A stretch of DNA of 64,000 bases from Excoecaria cochinchinensis (GCA_947683425.1 CANTUQ010000035.1:4511001-4575000); one strand, 5' to 3'; shown: positions 32,680-44,440, counted from the first letter of the stretch. Numbers and translations are program-made. Notes: a model not told the origin generated them from the letters alone.

Positions 32680-34265
32680 GATTTGAATTCTGCAAAACAG
32701 ATGTTAGACAATAACCTCACACACTCCCTCACGTGTTTACAATCAAAGATGCCACTCCTCTCGTGTTTCACTCAATAAGGCTTTTACCCTCTTAATGTAC
32801 TCACACACTCTGCCTTTTACCACTCTAATGGCAACTCTTAAATTGCACTTCAGAATTCAATTCACAAACCAAGAATTTGAGCACGTTTTAGAAAGCAAAG
32901 AATAAGTAAGCACTAACAATAAAAAGATAGCTCAAAACTTGAAAAGAAGACACTAGACACAATGAAGGTGGTACACGGACAAGACTGTTATACCACTTGA
33001 TTATATCCAAATTAGAGTATTAGAACAAGCAAAGATACTCTAATAATGTAAAGGAATAAAAGCAAGCTTAAACAAAGAAATAAGCAACAAGAATTAAGAA
33101 AAATGACAATTTTGGACAAAATATATGAATTTGATTCACTACAAAGTAAACCAAATATAGAACCTAGATATTCTACCTAGCAAAGCAAGAAATCAACAAA
33201 AAAAAAACAAAATTGAACTAAATAAAGTAGTTTGCATGTAAAACAATTCAATTTAGAGCCACAATAATGAATAGGCCGAATCGTGTATCAAGCTCTAATT
33301 AATGTGTCAAGTGTGCGCAAAATGATGGCAAAATGATAGCAAAATGGTAGAAAAATGATGGCAAAATGGTAGAAAATGATGGCACAAATGATAAAAAATG
33401 ATTCCAAAAATGGTGGAACAAATGGATAAAATATGATAAAATGGTAGCTCAAATGGATAAGAAATGGCAGCTCAAATGGTTAATAAATGATATCAAAAAT
33501 GGCAACACAAATGGATAAGAAATGGATAACACAAATGGTGGATCAATGATTGCAAAGTAAATCCTTGATTAAGTAGGATTAGGATTATAATTCCAATTCT
33601 GTTATGGATTAGAATTCTTGAAAACCTAAACCTCAACCCAAAGGAATAAGGATCAATTTTCCTAGCCCTTAAAGGATTCCTAATTCCCCAAGCAATATGG
33701 ATTAATTTTCTCCCACCTATTATAAGATTTAGATTTGCCCTTTGCTATATAAACCCTCCTTGGCCGAATTGCTCCCTACCCTTTTCTCCTCCTATATTCC
33801 TTTCTTTCACGTTTTTTTTTCTCTTCTTTTCTCTATTTCTTCTATTCTTTTCTTTTGTATGTTTTTCTTTCTTTTCTTCTTGCTGTTTATTTTTTTTAAT
33901 AAATTTCAGTAATCAAATCAAAATAAACTCCTACAAGGTTCGGATTTCTAAACCCAAAGATGTTTTACTTCTTTTTTTTTCTTCTCTTTTTTTTAATAAT
34001 TTCAGCAAACAAACTATAACTTCTACTCCAAAAATTCAGATTTCAAGCCAAGGATAATCAATGTTTCGTTCAAGGCAAAAATCAGAATCTCAAGGCAAAA
34101 AAAAAGTAAATAAAATAAAGGCTAGGAAAAGGCTAATTTAACACACAAAAAGAAAACACAAAAATCAGAAACTTGATGAAACCAAATTCGGCACAAACAT
34201 AAAAGAATCAAGAAAAAGAAAACACAACCCTAACACTAAGATAAATAGGAATTTACCTTACTTTG
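32680..34265 (-). other. E7 internal 2 leader
   Basis: About 1.6 kb of the A-type leader class (like E1 and E4), with an ATGATGGCAAAATGG array (33312-33545) and an antisense TATA site (CTATATAAA, 33745-33753) followed by a CT-rich patch. No gene. Confidence 0.8.
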
Positions 34266-34277
34266 GTTCTGATACCA
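34266..34277 (-). promoter_or_regulatory. E7 internal 2 primer-binding site
   Basis: TGGTATCAGAAC on the minus strand, one difference from the usual TGGTATCAGAGC. Confidence 0.85.
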
Positions 34278-34279
34278 AA

Positions 34280-35184
34280 TGATGCAGAACCCCAAGGCTA
34301 AAGAACCCGAAACCCCTTGAACATACAATATGGCATGAACATGAACAAGAATAAACCCCCAATCTAAAGAACCCCCAAACAACTATGTGAATGGAAACGC
34401 TTATAATAGATTGATTTAAAACACAAGAACAGAATTCGCCACAAAGTAAATACCTTGATAAGAATTAAAGTTATTGATGCAAAAGAAGAAGACAAATAAT
34501 CCTCTCCAATGAAGAATTTGGCCAAGCCAAATAAAAGTTTCAAATTATCATAATCTCCAAGTCTGAATTACAAATTCGTTTTTGAGGAGTATTTATACTC
34601 ACTTAAGCTAATAAAAATCCTAATTAATCAAATAGGCCTTAAAACATGGGCCTTACACTAAGATAACTAAAGCCCACACTAATTAACTTAAAATTCAGCC
34701 CAAAAAGCCTAAAAAGAACGAATTAAATGAGCCCAAGCTAATTAAAGTCCATCTCACTTAAATAAGCCCAAAAGAATAAGTTAAGGCCTAACATATTACA
34801 AATAATCGAATGAAAATAATAAATAAAAGCCTAAACTAAAATCCCAAATAAATCAGCCCCTTAATCCACCAATTAGCACATGCATTGCACATGCTCTGGC
34901 TCACATGCATAGCACATGTCAAGGTCACATGGTCGGCACATGTCAAGTGTCACATGCACAGCACATGTCAAGGTCACATGGTCGGCACATGTCAAGTGTC
35001 ACATGACCTGCACATGTTAAGTCGTCACATGACTAGCACATGTCCATCTTCAATTTGGCTTCTTCATAAATTTGGCCCACGGACTTCCTTCGAGCCTTCT
35101 TTAACTTCTCCAAATTTGATCTCCATGAATATGAACTTCCATTGTTTATAATCTTGAAGTGTTGACCCCCCTGTGCATGCATCA
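34280..35184 (-). repeat. E7 5' LTR (type B)
   Basis: 905 bp, TGATGCAGAACCCCAAGG to GTGCATGCATCA, followed by TSD TTTAT. It shares the duplicated CATGGTCGGCACATGTCAAG block (34920-35000) with 24353-25078. Confidence 0.92.
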
Positions 35185-35189
35185 TTTAT

Positions 35190-35929
35190 CTACATGTATT
35201 TGGCCATAATATGGACTAAGTACATGAATAAATAAAGATAAATACAATCTGAAAATAACCCTAAAAGATAGTGATAAATAGGCATAATTATCCTAAGAAA
35301 AGAATAAATGAATGTAGACTTAAACTTGGCTAAAAGTGAATTTCGGCCAGCCCCTAAAGGATAAGGTCAAGCTATTATTTCTCCCTCAAACTCTACTTAA
35401 TAATATCCCAAAATAATAAATATTTATCAAAGAAAACCCATTCCTAAAATTTAGGATCCCAAGTTCACTAATGTAGGCCTAAACCTAAATTTTACTCAAA
35501 CCCATCAAAATTCAGCTCTGCCCTTTAAAATTCGGCCCCCTTATGTTTTCTAAGCCTCATTTAGTTATTTTGGCCCAACTTTTTAGAAGAGATAAGCCCA
35601 ACTTTAGCCTACCCACTTAAACTACCCAAAACAATCAAATAAGCCCAAAAATAAAACAAACCTAACTAAATAAGCCCAAAACGTTTTCTAAGGTACTAGG
35701 CTGCCCAATTACATTTAATTATAGCTCATTACAAGAATAGAAATTGAACAAAGTAGCTTGAAGGCCTAATACACCATTCGGCCCCAACTTGTCTTCATAG
35801 CCCAATTTAGCTTCTTTCCCCTCTTGAACTTGCATCTTCTCTACATAAGGTCTCATGAATACTTGTAGGACTTCTTTAAGTTTCTTTAACCTTGATTTTG
35901 TGCCATTATGCTTGGTTGTGCTCATATCA
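35190..35929 (-). repeat. E6 3' LTR (type C), right piece
   Basis: Continues 23939-24352 after the TTTAT duplication and ends GTTGTGCTCATATCA at 35929. Confidence 0.9.
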
Positions 35930-36653
35930 TCCCCTCCCTCTTTAGAAAAGATTCGTCCTCGAATCTTCGTCTTTTTCAAATTGGGAATGAAAACTTGTGG
36001 AATAAATTGATCTTCATAGATGATCTTGTGAACAGGTGAAAATAAAATGAATACTTCTTCAGAAAAGAACTCATGTTCTTGCAAGTCAACAAAAACACTG
36101 GACAAAACATGGTTAGTTCTTAATACAATCTTTTTGTTCTTATCATTATTCTCTTCATTTTTCATGTGCAATTCAGCCTCCTCAATTAATAAAGGAGCAA
36201 TCATAAAATGCTGATCTTCTAACTCAATTACACAAACATCTTCCTTTTCACCTAAACAAGTGACAACATCTTTGTTTTCAATTGTCTCTTCATCATTAAC
36301 CACCTCATCTTCACATAAATCTATAGCATCTCTTTTAGCTTCACAAATAATTTCTGCTACTACAACTTTCTCTTCTTTCTTCTTTTCGTTGGTCTCATAT
36401 ACGTACTTAGTAGTCTAGAAAGTTGTTTAAAATGCAATTCCATATCTTTAGAATCTTCATTTTTACTATGAGTGTTAATTGATCTACGTCGGTTTTGAAT
36501 TCTAGTAGACTTATCAATTATCTCCTCCACCCGATCTATCCTAGAATTCAACTTCTTAACCTCACTCAGGAATGTTTTATACATTGTTTTCACATCAGGC
36601 ACACTTCCATCCTCCTCCTCATGCATTGTCTTTGTTCTTTCCTTTCTTGACAT
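35719..36653 (-). pseudogene. E6 tail ORF, frameshifted
   Basis: ATG at 36653 (MSRKERTKTMHEEEDGSVPD). The N-terminal part is a gag-like coiled-coil to LLSTYMRPTKRRKKRKL, where a frameshift near 36370-36390 gives a stop at 36360. The second part is open for 194 codons and more: the CEAKRDAIDL-like acidic block, DQHFMIAPLLIEEAELHMKN, EEVFILFSPVHKIIYEDQF, IPNLKKTKIRGRIFSKEGGD. It then runs across the tract into LTR-C, where its C-terminus differs from A/B copies (a TKHNGTKSRLKKLKEVLQVF type of end). Confidence 0.78.
35930..35943 (-). promoter_or_regulatory. E6 polypurine tract
   Basis: AAAGAGGGAGGGGA on the minus strand, next to LTR-C. Confidence 0.88.
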
Positions 36654-37487
36654 GATTTATAAGCTGCAAATAAACATTAGAAGGAAAAAGAAACCTCACA
36701 ATTCACTCCCTCACGTGTTTGTCTCTCAACTCATGACTTAATTTCTTGCAATTGTACTTCATAAATAAACTCAAACAAATATGCACAATTAAGTAGTTTG
36801 ATTTGGAAACAATGAATACTTAACAAGAACAGCAAAAAGTACCAATTCTAGAGGCAAATTGACCAAATTGAACAAACTTAGAAATTAGCACACAAGAGAT
36901 AAATTTCGTGTGCTTTAGTGCATAAAGATGTTCAACAATGTGCAATATGTTAAACTAGTGTAGTTGGAACCAAAAACAGTTTAGAACAACAAAATTGATA
37001 ACTTAAAATCAAAAGAATAGACAAGATGGATGCACTTAAATGCGATGTTTAACTAAACCTAATGATTAGTTTGAACAGATTTTATATAGACTCAACAAAA
37101 AGAAAATCAAAGAAAGCATGCAATATTATAACCCAAAATCAAAAAACAACGCATACTTAACCTGTTCTTTGAAGAAATCAAACCAATTATGGAAGTTCTA
37201 GCTTAATTGATCAAATTTTAACTTAACAAGATAATAGGACCTGAATTGAACACAAGGTAATTTCTAGATTTTTTTTCTCTTTTTTTGATATGTATATAAG
37301 CTTTCTTTTTTTTTTTTCAAAACGTAAATCACACAACTAATGATCAAATACTTGAGATAGATAATTTAACACAATTGAGCAAGAACCAAATAAGGAGCTA
37401 GATGCAAAGTCCTATTCGGCCAAAACAAAGAAAGAATTTCAAGAAGACAAAATTAAAGGATAGTTAAGAATTTATCACTTAGCCTAA
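36654..37487 (-). other. E6 leader
   Basis: About 0.8 kb without coding sequence: the CTCACGTGTTTGTCTC block, AT-rich sequence and a T-tract at 37270-37320. The long tandem array of A-type leaders is absent. Confidence 0.78.
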
Positions 37488-37499
37488 GCTCTGATACCA
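37488..37499 (-). promoter_or_regulatory. E6 primer-binding site
   Basis: TGGTATCAGAGC on the minus strand, two bases from LTR-C. Confidence 0.92.
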
Positions 37500-37501
37500 A
37501 T

Positions 37502-38654
37502 TGATGCGCAACCCCAGCCTATATGCAAACTAGAACGCCAACATACCATGAATATTGATCATAAACAAGTGAATAAACCCCCAATCTAAAGAACCCCCAA
37601 ACAAGATTGAATGGAAACGCTTATAATAGATTGATTTAGAAAGTAAGAAGAATAAGAATCAAGCATACATTAACCATGCAAATTGCCTAAGTCTAATTCT
37701 TCATACAATAGCAAGAATTAATAAAAATTAACTCTCACAAATTCAGTCAATGAAAACTCATTAATCATAAATATGCAAAATGTAAAGTACAAATGAAGAA
37801 GTTCAGCCCTTTATATAGGCTAGGCAGCCACCCCTACCTAGAGGAGTTAAAATCAAACACTAACTCTAAGAGATAATTAATAAAATAAATAACAAAGATA
37901 ATTCCTAACTTTTATCTACATGTATTTGGCCATAATATGGACTAAGTACATGAATAAATAATGATAAATACAATCTGAAAATAATCCTAAAAGATAGTGA
38001 TAAATAGGCATAATTATCCTAAGAAAAGAATAAATGAATGTAGACTTAAACTTGGCTAAAAGTGAATTTCAGCCAGCCCCTAAAGGACAAGGTCAAGCTA
38101 TTATTTCTCCCTCAAACTCTACTTAATAATATCCCAAAATAATAAATATTTATCAAAGAAAACCCATTCCTAAAATTTAGGATCCCAAGTTCACTAATGT
38201 AGGCCTAAACCTAAATCTGACTCAAACCCATCAAAATTCACCTCTCCCCTTTAAAATTCAGCCCCCTTATATTTCTAAGCCTCATTTAGTTATTTTGGCC
38301 CAACTCTTTAGAAGAGATAAGCCCAACTTTAGCCTACCCACTTAAACTACCCAAAACAATCAAATAAGCCCAAAAATAAAACAAACCTAACTAAATAAGC
38401 CCAAAACGTTTTCTAAGGTACTAGGCTGCCCAATTACATTTAATTATAGCTCATTACAAGAATAGAAATTGAACAAAGTAGCTTGAAGGCCTAATACACA
38501 ATTCGGCCCTAACTTGTCTTCATAGCCCAATTTAGCTTCTTTCCTCTCTTAAACTTGCATCTTTTCTACATAAGGTCTCATGAATACTTGTAGGACTTCT
38601 TTAAGTTTCTTTAACCTTGATTTTGTGCCATTATGCTTGGTTGTGCTCATATCA
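37502..38654 (-). repeat. E6 5' LTR (type C)
   Basis: 1153 bp, TGATGCGCAACCCCAGCCT to GTTGTGCTCATATCA, followed by TSD ACTCT. Confidence 0.93.
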
Positions 38655-40227
38655 ACTCTCTTAATGTCCTCACACTCTCTTGCCTTTTACCACTCAAGCT
38701 TGCAACTTTAAAATTGCACTTCAGAATTCAATCCACAAATCAAGAATCTTAAGCATGTTTAAGAAGGCAAAGAAAATAAGCACTAACAATAAAAAGATAG
38801 GTCAAAACTAGAAAAGAAGACACTAGACACAATGGAGGTGATACACGGTCAAGAGTGGTGTACCACTTGATTATATCCAAATTAGAGTATTAGAACAAGC
38901 AAAGATACTCTAATAATATAAAGGAACAAAAGCAAGCTTAAACAAAGAAATAAGCAACAAGAATTAAGAAAAATGACAATTTTGGACAAAATATATGAAT
39001 TTGATTCACTACAAAGTAAACCAAATATAGAACCTAGATATTCTACCCAGCAAAGCGAGAAATCAACAAAAAGATAAAATTGAACTAAATAAAGTAGTTT
39101 GCATGCAAGACAATTCAATTTAGAGCCACAATAATGAATAGGCCGAATGGTGTATCAAGCTCTAATTAATGTGTCAAGTTGTGCGCAAAATGATGTCAAA
39201 TCGATGGCAAAATTATAGCAAAATGGTAGAAAAAAGATGGCAAAATGGTAGAAAAATGATGGCACAAATGATCAAAAATGATTCCAAAAATGGTGGAACA
39301 AATGGATAAGATATGATAAAATGGCAGCTCAAATGGATAAGAAATGAAACAAAATGGTAGCTCAAATGGATAAGAAATGAAACAAAAATGGCAGCTCAAA
39401 TGGATAATAAATGATATAAAAAATGGCAGCTCAAATGGATAAAAAATGGATAACACAAATGGATAAGAAATGGATAACACAAATGGTGGGTCAATGATTG
39501 CAAAGTAAATCCTTGGTTAAGTAGGATTAGGATTACAATTCCAATTCTGATATGGATTAGGATTTTTGAAAACCTAAACCCAAAGGGATAAGGATTAATT
39601 TTACTAGCTCTTAAAGGATTCCTAATTCCCCAAGCAATATGGATTAATTTTCTCCCACCTATTATCGGATTTGGATTTGCCCTTTGCTATATAAACCCTC
39701 CTTGGCCGAATTGCTCCCTACCCTTTTCTCCTCCTATATTCCTTTCTTTCACGTTTTTTTTTCTTCTTTTCTGTGTTTCTTCTATTCTTTTCTTTTGTAT
39801 GTTTTTCTTTCTTTTCTTCTTGCTATTTATTTTTTTAATAAATTTCAACAATTAAATCAAAACGAACTCCTAAAAGGTTCGGATTTCTAAACCCAAAGAT
39901 GTTCTACTTCTTTTTTTTTTCTTCTCTTTTTTTTTATAATAATTTCAGCAAACAAACTATAACTTCTACTCCCAAAATTCAGATTTCAAGCCAAGGATAA
40001 TCAACGTTTCAGTTCAAGGCAAAAATCAGAATCTCAAGGCAAAAAAAAGTAAATAAAACAAAGGCTAAGAAAAGGCTAATTTAACACACACAAAAAAAAC
40101 CACAAAAATCAGAAACTTGATGAAACCAAATTCGGCACAAACATAAAAGAATCAAGAAAAAGAAAACATAGCCCTAACACTAAGATAAATAGGAATACTA
40201 AGATAAATAGGAATTTACCTTACTTTG
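38655..40227 (-). other. E4 leader, second piece
   Basis: Continues the leader from 23938. It contains the tandem array (39186-39490), an antisense TATA site (CTATATAAA near 39688-39696) followed by CTCCTTGGCCGAATTGCTCC, TC-rich tracts and GGAAAATTAATC-type AT-rich sequence. No gene. Confidence 0.8.
39186..39490. repeat. Degenerate tandem array in E4 leader
   Basis: AAATGGCAGCTCAAATGGATAAGAAATG-like words repeated irregularly (for example GGCAGCTCAAATGGATAA several times). Same position as the other leader arrays. Confidence 0.85.
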
Positions 40228-40239
40228 GCTCTGATACCA
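40228..40239 (-). promoter_or_regulatory. E4 primer-binding site
   Basis: TGGTATCAGAGC on the minus strand. Confidence 0.92.
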
Positions 40240-40241
40240 AA

Positions 40242-41124
40242 TGGTGCGGAACCCAATAGCTAACAAGCTACAAGCCCACACATACAATATGGTTAGCAAA
40301 GAAACAAAGAGATAAAATCCCTCCCTATTGAACCCCCAATCAACCTGTGATTGAAAACGCAAATAATCAGGAAAAACGAAGAAGATGAAAATGCCACAAT
40401 CAAGATAATTAATAAGCAATCAAATTCTTCATGCAATAGAAAAGATGAGCAAGCAAATTCTCACAAATCTCTCTATAGAATTTTGGCAAAGCCAAGAAAA
40501 AGAGAATAGCCTCCAATGTTTAATAATTCCAATCTCTCTTTACAAATTCATTTTTAAGGAGTATTTATACTCCTTTAAACTAATAAAAACCCTAATTAAT
40601 CAAATAGGCCTTTAAACATGGGCCTTACACCAAGATAACTAAAGCCCATACTAATTAACTTAAAATACAGCCCAAAAAGCCTAAAAAGAACTAATTAAAT
40701 GAGCCCAAGCTAATTAAAGCCCAATTCACTTAAATAAGCCCCAAAGAATAAGGTAAGGCCTAACATATTACAAATAATAAAAAAAAAATAATAAATAAAG
40801 CCCTAATTAAAAGCCCAAACCAAAACAGCCCCTTAAGTCCATTAATAAGCACATGCAATGCACATGTAATGTGTCACATGATGTGCACATGCAATGGCAC
40901 ATGCATAGAACATGTCATGGCACATGTCAAAGCACATGGTTGGCACATGTCAAGGTCACATGACTTGCATATGCCTCTCTTCAAAGTCTCTTTTTGATTC
41001 GGCTTCTTCATTGCTACAGTAAACCACCTTCAAGCCTTCTTGAACTTCCCCAAATTTGATCTCCATGAATCCGAACTTGCAAAGTTTATAATCTTGCAAT
41101 GTTGACCCCCCTGTGCACGTATCA
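40242..41124 (-). repeat. E4 5' LTR (type A)
   Basis: 883 bp. The terminal TGATGCGG is mutated to TGGTGCGG at 40242 and the other end reads CACGTATCA. Followed by CAACA. Confidence 0.9.
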
Positions 41125-41287
41125 CAACACCTTGGACCAAAAGAGGATAATTCCTATACACTCTACTCCCATTGACAATATGCCCTAAAGGACTGGTCAC
41201 ACAAACCTCATAATCTAACTGATTAACATCATGCAACTTATCAAATAAATTACTCGTGCACAAATATGAGTGTGTGATCTACCTCGG
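41125..41287 (-). pseudogene. Tekay protease, N-terminal part
   Basis: Minus-strand residues THSYLCTSNLFDKLHDV, then VTSPLGHIVNGSRVYRNYPL and LVQG, the typical start of a Tekay protease just after the catalytic D-(S/T)-G. The catalytic Asp-Ser/Thr-Gly would lie across the E9 insertion at 41287, outside what is visible. It continues at 17987. Confidence 0.8.
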
Positions 41288-41917
41288 TGATGCAGAACCC
41301 CAAGGTTAAAGAACCCGAAACCCCTTGAACATAAAATATGTCATGAACATGAATAAGAACAAACCCCCAACTAAAGAACCCCCAAACAACTATGTGAATG
41401 GAAACACTTATAATAGATTGATTTTAAAATACAAGAACAGAATTCGCCACAAAGTAAATACCTTGATAAGAATTAGAAGTTTTTGATGTAAAAGAAGAAG
41501 ACAAACAATCCTCTCCAATGAAGAATTCGGCCAAGCCAAATAAAAGTCTCAAAATATCACAATATTTAAGTCTGAATTACAATCTCATTTTTGAGGAGTA
41601 TTTATACTCCCTTAAGCTAATAAAAATCCTAATTAATCAAATAGGCCGTTAAACATGGGCCTTGCACCAAGATAACTAAAACCCACAATAATTAACTTAA
41701 AATATAGCCCAAAAAGCCTAAATATAACTAATTAAATAAGGCCAAGCTAATTAAAGCCCATCTCACTTAAATAAACCCAAAAGAATAAGTTAATGCCTAA
41801 CATATTACAAATAATTAAATAAAAATAATAAATAAAAGCCTAAACTAAAATCCCAAACAAATCAGCCCCTTAATCAACCAATTAGCACATGCATTGCACA
41901 TGCTCTAGCTCACATGC
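41288..41917 (-). repeat. E9 3' LTR (type B), left piece
   Basis: TGATGCAGAACCCCAAGG to GCTCTAGCTCACATGC. It continues at 63080 (ATAGCACATG) after the block. Confidence 0.88.
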
Positions 41918-43221
41918 TGATGCGTGCACAGGGGGGTAAACATTGCAATATTATAAACTTTGCAAGTTCGGATTTATGGAGATTAAATTTATGGAAGTTA
42001 AAGAAGTCTTGAAGGTGGTTTACTGAATTATGAGGAAGCCGAATCAAAAAAGAGACTTTGAAGAGAGGCAAGTGCAAGTCATGTGACACCTTGACATGTG
42101 CAAGTCATGCGACCTTCACATGTGTCATCCATGTGCTAGACATGTTGATGCGGAATCCCAAGGCTAAAGAACCCGAAACCCCTTGAACATACAATATGGC
42201 ATAGACATGAATAAGAGTAAATCCCCAACCCTATTGAACCCCCAATCAATAAAGTGAAAGGAAACGAAAATAATTAGGTTGATTTAAATACAAGAACAGA
42301 ATTCGCCACAAGTAATTACCTTGATAAAAATTTATGTTCTTAATGCAAAAGAAGAAGACAAGCTATCCTCTCCAAAGATGAATTCGGCCAAGCCAAAAGA
42401 AATTTATCAAAATAATCAAATCTACCTCCAATCTCGTTTTTGTGGAGTATATATACTCCCTTATGCTAGAAAAAACCCTAATTAATCACATAGGCCTTTA
42501 AACATGGGCCTTACACCAAGATAACTAAAGCCCACACTAATTAACTTAAAATACAGCCCAAAAAGCCTAAAAAAGAACTAATTAAATGAGCCCAAGCTAA
42601 TTAAAGCCCATCCAACTTAAATAAGCCCAAAAGAATAAGTTAAGGCCTAGCATATTACAAATAATCAAATACAAAAATAATAAATAAAAGCCTAAACTTA
42701 AAGCCCAAACAAAACAGCCCATTAAGTCCATTATTCTTTTGGGCTTATTTAAGTGAGATGGGCTTTAATTAGCTTGGGCTCATTTAATTAGTTCTTTTTA
42801 GGTTTTTTGGGCTATATTTTAAGTTAATTAGTGTGGGCTTTAGTTATCTTGGTGTAAGGCCATGTTTAAAGGCCTATTTGATTAATTAGGGTTTTTTCTA
42901 GCTTAAGGGAGTATATATACTCCTCAAAAACGAGATTGGAGACAGATTTGATTATTTTTATAAATTTATTTTGGCTTGGCCGAATTCATCTTTGGAGAGG
43001 ATAGCTTGTCTTCTTCTTTTGCATTAAGAATATAAATTCTTATCAAGGTAATTACTTGTGGTGAATTCTGTTCTTGTATTTAAATCAACCTAATTATTTG
43101 CGTTTCCTTTCACTTTATTGATTGGGGGTTCAATAGGGTTGGGGATTTACTCTTATTCATGTCTATGCCATATTGTATATTCAAGGGGTTTCGAGTTCTT
43201 TAGCCTTGGGGTTCCGCATCA
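41918..43221 (+). repeat. 5' LTR of half-element X, containing a hairpin
   Basis: Starts TGATGCGTGCACAGG and ends GTTCCGCATCA before a PBS. The plus-strand LTR parts are 41918-42145 and 42734-43221. Between them 42146-42733 is an inverted LTR piece starting TGATGCGGAATCCC, so 42146-42635 and 42734-43221 form a roughly 490-bp inverted repeat with a 98-bp loop. The U5 end mixes A-like (GATTGGGGGTTCAATAGGG) and B-like (CAAGGGGTTTCGAGTTC) sequence. Confidence 0.85.
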
Positions 43222-43223
43222 TT

Positions 43224-43235
43224 TGGTATCAGAGC
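43224..43235 (+). promoter_or_regulatory. X primer-binding site
   Basis: TGGTATCAGAGC two bases after the LTR end at 43221. Confidence 0.93.
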
Positions 43236-44099
43236 CAACGTTAAGGTAAATTCCTATTTATCTTAGTGCTAGGTTTGCATTTTCTTTTTCTTTGAATTCT
43301 AGTTGTTTATGCCGAATTAGGTTGTATTAACTTTCTTAGTTAATTGTGCTTTTTGTGTGTTTAAATTAGCCTTTTCTTATCTTACCTTTACCTTGAATTC
43401 GTGAAATAGCCTTGAACCGAAATCTTGAACATCCTTTGCTTTGAATCCGAATCCTAGTAGAAGAAGATTAGAGATTAGTTTGCTGTTTTGAAAAAAAAAA
43501 AAGAAATTTTCGCAAAGCCATAACTTTTTACTCGGGTGTCCGATTTGCTATTATAAGATATTTTTATAAAGGGCATTTGGAGCTCTACAATCATTATTGG
43601 GCTACGCCTTATGTAACTGCCCGTTTTGGACCTCAAAAACAACATTTAGATCTCTGTTTTTCACTTTGAAGTTTTTGTGTTTTTCAAAAGGGGCTTTAGA
43701 AAACCGAATTGAATTCTGATCACATTGGGCTTGAGACGTTTGGTAGTTTGTATTCTGGTTGTTATTTATTTCATTAAAAAAAAAGAAAAGAAAAGAAAAG
43801 AAGAGGAAAAAAAAATGTGAAAGAAAGAATAGAGGAGGAGAAAAAGGTAGGGAGTAGATTTGGCCAAGGGAGTATATTTATAGCAAAAGGGAAAATCCAA
43901 ATCCATTAATAGGTGGGAAAACTTAATCCTAAGTGCTTGAGGATTAGGAGCAGCAATTAATCCTTTTCTAAATAGAGATAGGAATTCTTTAAGTAATAGG
44001 AAAAAAATTAATCCTATCTGTTTTGGGAATAGGAAAACTTAATCCTAAACCACCTTTGATTATTATTATCCAATCCGGATAAGGATTCATTTGTGCTAC

Positions 44100-44440
44100 C
44101 ATTTGCTTATCTTTTTGGATATCATTTTCCTATCATTTGCTAACCATTTTTGGTAACATTTTCCTCACCATTTTTGGTAACATTTTCCTAACATTTGCTA
44201 TCCATTTTTGGTAACATTTTGGTACTATTTTGCTGTAATTTTTACACCATTTTGGTATCATTTTGCCATCATTGTTTCTACCATTTTGCCATCAGTTGCC
44301 TACCATTTTGGTAACATTTTGCCATCATTTTTACACCATTTTGATATCATTTTGACATCATTTTTCTACCATTTTGCCATCATTTTGCTATCATTTTGCT
44401 ACCATTTTGGTATCATCTTCCTATCATTTTGCACACAACT
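44100..44440. repeat. Degenerate tandem array in X leader
   Basis: Reverse complement of the array in minus-strand leaders: CATTTTGCCATCATTTTACC-type words repeated irregularly. Confidence 0.85.

Larger units (their letters stand above)
24353..35184 (-). mobile_element. E7: three-LTR composite (B - internal 1 - A - internal 2 - B)
   Basis: Outer LTRs of type B (24353-25078 plus 28949-29121, and 34280-35184) lie inside a single perfect TSD TTTAT (24348-24352, 35185-35189). Between them are two complete internal regions, each with its own polypurine tract, tail ORF, leader and PBS, separated by one type-A LTR (31092-31963) shared by both. No TSD flanks the middle LTR. It integrated as one unit. 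Two elements of different LTR type were joined before insertion (inference). Confidence 0.88.
23939..38654 (-). mobile_element. E6: tail-only LTR-C element (carries E7 and E8)
   Basis: 3' LTR 23939-24352 plus 35190-35929; 5' LTR 37502-38654 (1153 bp). Perfect TSD ACTCT (23934-23938, 38655-38659). Internal region 35930-37501. The LTR-C ends are TGATGCG and CATATCA. No pol. Confidence 0.92.
17993..41124 (-). mobile_element. E4: gag-tail LTR-A element holding E5, E6, E7 and E8
   Basis: 3' LTR 17993-18884 and 5' LTR 40242-41124. The target duplication is AAACA (17988-17992) versus CAACA (41125-41129), one difference. Own sequence: 17993-19832, 23418-23938, 38660-41124. It has PBS, polypurine tract and a gag-tail gene but no pol. 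It is inserted in the Tekay protease gene. Confidence 0.88.
199..41287 (-). mobile_element. Tekay/Del-like Ty3/gypsy chromovirus, decayed and split by insertions
   Basis: Pieces at 199-2065, 14305-17992 and 41125-41287 make one minus-strand element once E1 and E4 are removed. The 3' LTR is 199-2065 plus 14310-14833 (about 2.4 kb) and has inverted ends TGTCAC and GTGACA. Next come a polypurine tract, a chromodomain remnant, integrase, RNase H, RT and protease. The pol order, the integrase followed by a chromodomain-like tail, and the sequence style fit the Tekay/Del clade (family knowledge, not a computed tree). Gag and the 5' LTR lie beyond E9, outside the window. Many stops and frameshifts make it a pseudo-element, and it is the oldest layer here. 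Confidence 0.75.

Noticed and set aside
35185..38660. Host gene between elements
   Set aside because: All of it is LTR-C, tail ORF and leader of E6; no exon-like sequence remains between insertions.
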